A stretch of DNA of 64,000 nt from Mycolicibacterium sp. BiH015. GTDB lineage: Bacteria > Actinomycetota > Actinomycetes > Mycobacteriales > Mycobacteriaceae. The notes under the pieces are model-generated. The model was given only the letters and a program-made list of their open reading frames with translations. It was not told the origin of the DNA and searched no databases. This document shows positions 62,396 to 64,000 of this stretch, piece by piece. Both the position numbers and the translations under genes were made by a program. The stretch lies in assembly GCF_027706845.1 (NCBI RefSeq), contig NZ_JAQGCZ010000008.1, positions 62,001-126,000 on the forward strand, read 5' to 3'. Each line of letters begins with the position of its first letter. The first letter of the stretch is position 1.

Positions 62396-62587
62396 TCAGT
62401 TTGGTAGGACCATAATAGGTGTGCGGCCCTCCCGGATGTCAACCGTATCTGCTGCCTTTTTCAAAGCTTCGGGCGAAAGGCGCGCATCGCGCCCACTAAA
62501 TGGTACTACCAGAAAGTTTTCATGACCGGCTTCTTGTGACTCGCCGTCGCTGTGCGGCCGGGTTTCGATGCACAGCTGGATCCCCAC
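62396..62587 (-). CDS. Hypothetical small protein
   Basis: 63 residues from a GTG, containing GHENFLVVPFSGRDARLSPEALKKAADTV in part. I do not recognise it. It is 38 bases upstream of the flavoenzyme gene on the same strand, but its last codons coincide with the operator-like palindrome at 62400, which weakens the case. Confidence 0.3.
   Translation of the reverse strand: MGIQLCIETRPHSDGESQEAGHENFLVVPFSGRDARLSPEALKKAADTVDIREGRTPIMVLPN
62400..62414 (-). promoter_or_regulatory. UTRA-regulator operator candidate 3
   Basis: TTTGGT-AGG-ACCATA, matching the sites before the EutH-like gene, located 43-57 bases upstream of the flavoenzyme start. It links the flavoenzyme/kinase/cupin unit to the same control as the permease. 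Confidence 0.5.
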
Positions 62588-62595
62588 GCGGACGT

Positions 62596-62787
62596 CTACT
62601 CTCCGGCGGTCGGCGTCGCGGTTCCTGTCGCCACCGTCTCTCGTGACGTCCCCTCGAAGCCGGCGACCTCGTCGGGTGCTTTGCAGTCGCCGTACTCGGA
62701 CGGGACATCGCAGCGGAAGCAGCCGCCCTGCTCGGTGACCAGATCGACGATCTGGGAGCCGAGGCCAATCCGCTCAGGCAACAGCAC
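62596..62787 (-). CDS. Hypothetical small protein
   Basis: 63 residues with QIVDLVTEQGG and CFRCDVPSEYGDCKAPDEVAG, natural-looking composition and three Cys. No family recognised. It could be a fragment of a larger lost enzyme. Confidence 0.3.
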   Translation of the reverse strand: MLLPERIGLGSQIVDLVTEQGGCFRCDVPSEYGDCKAPDEVAGFEGTSRETVATGTATPTAGE

Positions 62788-62840
62788 TGGCCCTGCTTTG
62801 CAATTTCATTGCACTCGAATTGCTTTGGAGGGGAACTCCG

Positions 62841-62940
62841 CTAGTGGGCGAGGTGGCCGCAGTCGACCGCAATCTGGGTACCGGTGACGTAGGGTGCCCC
62901 CCGGGGACCAGGAAGACGATCCTCCGGATACCCCGGAGGG
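62841..62940 (-). pseudogene. SDR C-terminal remnant
   Basis: The last about 25 residues of a short-chain dehydrogenase, APYVTGTQIAVDCGHLAH, matching the usual SYVTGTxxxVDGGH ending, preceded by IRRIVFLVP in a neighbouring frame. The rest of the gene is not present. Confidence 0.5.
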
Positions 62941-63286
62941 ATCAGCGCCGCGATCTATCGAAATCTGCGCCTGCAAGGCGGCATTGTTCTCCTCCCCACT
63001 TCGAGCTTCATCATCGCGGTGCGCCCTTACGCGCTGGACGAGTTTGTGCCCAACGCATCAATGATCTCTTCTCTGACAGCAGCACGGAGTCGATCGACGC
63101 GGCGGCGAATGTTGGTGGTGGCAGGGACACGGGCGACGGTCCGACGAGGCCGCTCATGTCCGTCGACGCCGACGGAGAATCGAAGGTTCCCAAACGGTGT
63201 CGCTTGATCGCCTTGGCTGCCAAACTGCAAACCCGGCGCCCGCGGTGATGGCGCTACGGGTCTAGCTCTCAATCGCCAGCGGCGCC

Positions 63287-63658
63287 GTGTCTCGTGGCAC
63301 CGCCTGGGCGGACGGCGGTCGAACCATGGGTGCGGTTTGCGCCGAACACCCGCGTCTCCCGCGCCGCGATGCGTTAGAAATCTCTCCTCAGGCGTTTACC
63401 AACAACGACTGCATCGAGCGCTTTCATCGAGAAGCCGACCTTGCGTGGACTTTATGGAATCCGCACATCGTCGGAGTGCACGACCGCGGAGAGGCAGAAG
63501 GCCAGCTGTGGATTGCGATGGACTTGGTTGGTGGTGTCGATGCGGCTCAGCTGCCCGCGCAGATACCCGCGTGGCCGTGGCGCCGGCGTTGGACTACGCC
63601 GGCAAAAGCGTCTGCTCCGAGATAGACCTCGCCCATCCCCTCGGTACCGTCGAAGCTG
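63287..63658 (+). pseudogene. Truncated Ser/Thr protein kinase remnant
   Basis: Part of the N-lobe of a mycobacterial Pkn-type kinase: AEHPRLPRRDALEISPQAFT, EADLAWTLWNPHIVGVHDRG, GQLWIAMDLVGGVDAAQL. After a frame change near 63560 VAPALDYAGK marks the start of the catalytic-loop region, which then breaks off. The position of the catalytic Lys (normally DALKV) is Glu. No HRD, DFG or activation loop follows. The 112-residue open frame cannot be a working kinase. Confidence 0.68.
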
Positions 63659-64000
63659 ATGCCCCTCCCACCTGCCGGTCCCCCGCTGCGCCCCAGCGAC
63701 CGCAACGACAGGATCGTGGGCACGAGCGCCCTGGTGCTGGTCCTGTTGATCACGGTGACGACGCTATGGTTCAGCCGCGGCGACGCCGCAGAACCCGCAC
63801 CGCCGCCCGTCGCGCCCGCGCCGGCCCCCACCGTTACCGCACCCAACGTGGCTAGCGCCGGGGATCGGGACCCGATCACCCTCATTACCGACGAGCCGAC
63901 GTGCCCGGACTGGGAGCCGATCAATACCGCACTGGCGACCGCGCTGAGCAACGGGTGGCAGCAGCGTGACCCGTCGGTGCCGGCCACTGAATGGACTGTC
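63659..64000 (+). CDS. Single-pass membrane protein with proline-rich linker (runs off the window)
   Basis: At least 114 residues from the ATG at 63659, open to the window end. A short basic cytoplasmic N-terminus is followed by one helix (IVGTSALVLVLLITVTTLWF), a Pro/Ala-rich linker (PAPPPVAPAPAPTVTAP) and an extracytoplasmic domain starting ITDEPTCPDWEPINTAL. This layout is common in mycobacterial exported proteins encoded beside Pkn kinases. The direct junction with the kinase remnant suggests a former kinase-substrate pair or a fusion by deletion. Confidence 0.7.
   Translation, partial: MPLPPAGPPLRPSDRNDRIVGTSALVLVLLITVTTLWFSRGDAAEPAPPPVAPAPAPTVTAPNVASAGDRDPITLITDEPTCPDWEPINTALATALSNGWQQRDPSVPATEWTV

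Overview
The window reads as chromosome of a high-GC actinobacterium, most probably a Mycolicibacterium-type mycobacterium. The basis is the style of the proteins: F420-type luciferase-like enzymes, a PPOX/F420-type flavin enzyme, a mycobacterial Ndh, mycobacterial Ser/Thr kinase and excalibur-domain remnants, and an IS30-type transposase fragment. No rRNA, tRNA or CRISPR was seen. The DNA is almost entirely accessory catabolism: several self-contained import-and-degrade modules, each with its own regulator. They are separated by decayed gene fragments (MFS, excalibur, PPOX, IS30, malic enzyme, fumarase, Zn-alcohol dehydrogenase, SDR and kinase remnants).

Layout. (1) 96-974 is a luciferase-like F420-type oxidoreductase, followed by pseudogenes. 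(2) 2404-23292 is one large regulon. It holds an MHS transporter, a RbsD/FucU-like protein, a lipase-like hydrolase, an EamA transporter, a DapA-family lyase, a proline-racemase-superfamily enzyme, a P-loop kinase, an APC permease, an aldehyde dehydrogenase, an FGGY kinase, GlpA/GlpB-like flavoproteins, a cNMP/CBS/DUF294 protein with a DnaQ-type exonuclease, a GntR/FCD repressor, a GMC oxidoreductase with its small subunit, and an SDR. Six copies of a 20-bp site (consensus ATTGTSCAACTGTCGACAAT) lie in front of every transcription unit here, including the GntR gene. (3) 23.3-25.3 kb is decayed DNA with an IS30 fragment. (4) 25.3-27.9 kb holds a methyltransferase divergent from a NarL-type two-component pair. 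(5) 28.2-38.2 kb is a tightly overlapping minus-strand operon: flavin reductase, flavin monooxygenase, hydrolase, carboxymuconolactone decarboxylase-like protein, polyamine-type ABC importer and a family III CoA-transferase. A divergent FadR-type regulator sits beside it. (6) 38.4-49.1 kb has a large LuxR (LAL) regulator, a malic enzyme/fumarase pseudogene chimera, and a CaiA/B/D-like plus carnitine-dehydrogenase-like operon ending in a YWTD propeller and Ndh. (7) 49.1-62.4 kb, minus strand, holds an aldehyde dehydrogenase, a GntR/UTRA regulator, a PrpE-like acyl-CoA synthetase, a class III aminotransferase-fold enzyme, an EutH-like permease, a cupin, an APH-type kinase and a dimethylglycine-dehydrogenase-like flavoenzyme. 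(8) 62.4-64 kb holds fragments and the start of a membrane protein that runs off the window.

How it may work. The most coherent new proposal is module 7. An N-methylated or primary amino alcohol would be imported by the EutH-like permease and N-demethylated by the DMGDH-like enzyme. It would then be phosphorylated by the APH-type kinase and cleaved by a phospho-lyase of the class III aminotransferase fold to an aldehyde, ammonia and phosphate. The aldehyde would be oxidised by the dehydrogenase and activated by PrpE. The substrate could be ethanolamine or 1-amino-2-propanol. Module 2 is a single regulon by its operators, but its substrate is not settled. The proline-racemase/DapA pair recalls hydroxyproline catabolism, while the FGGY kinase, GlpAB-like, RbsD-like and GMC proteins recall a polyol or sugar. 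All functional statements come from reading motifs and neighbourhoods; no database search was run.
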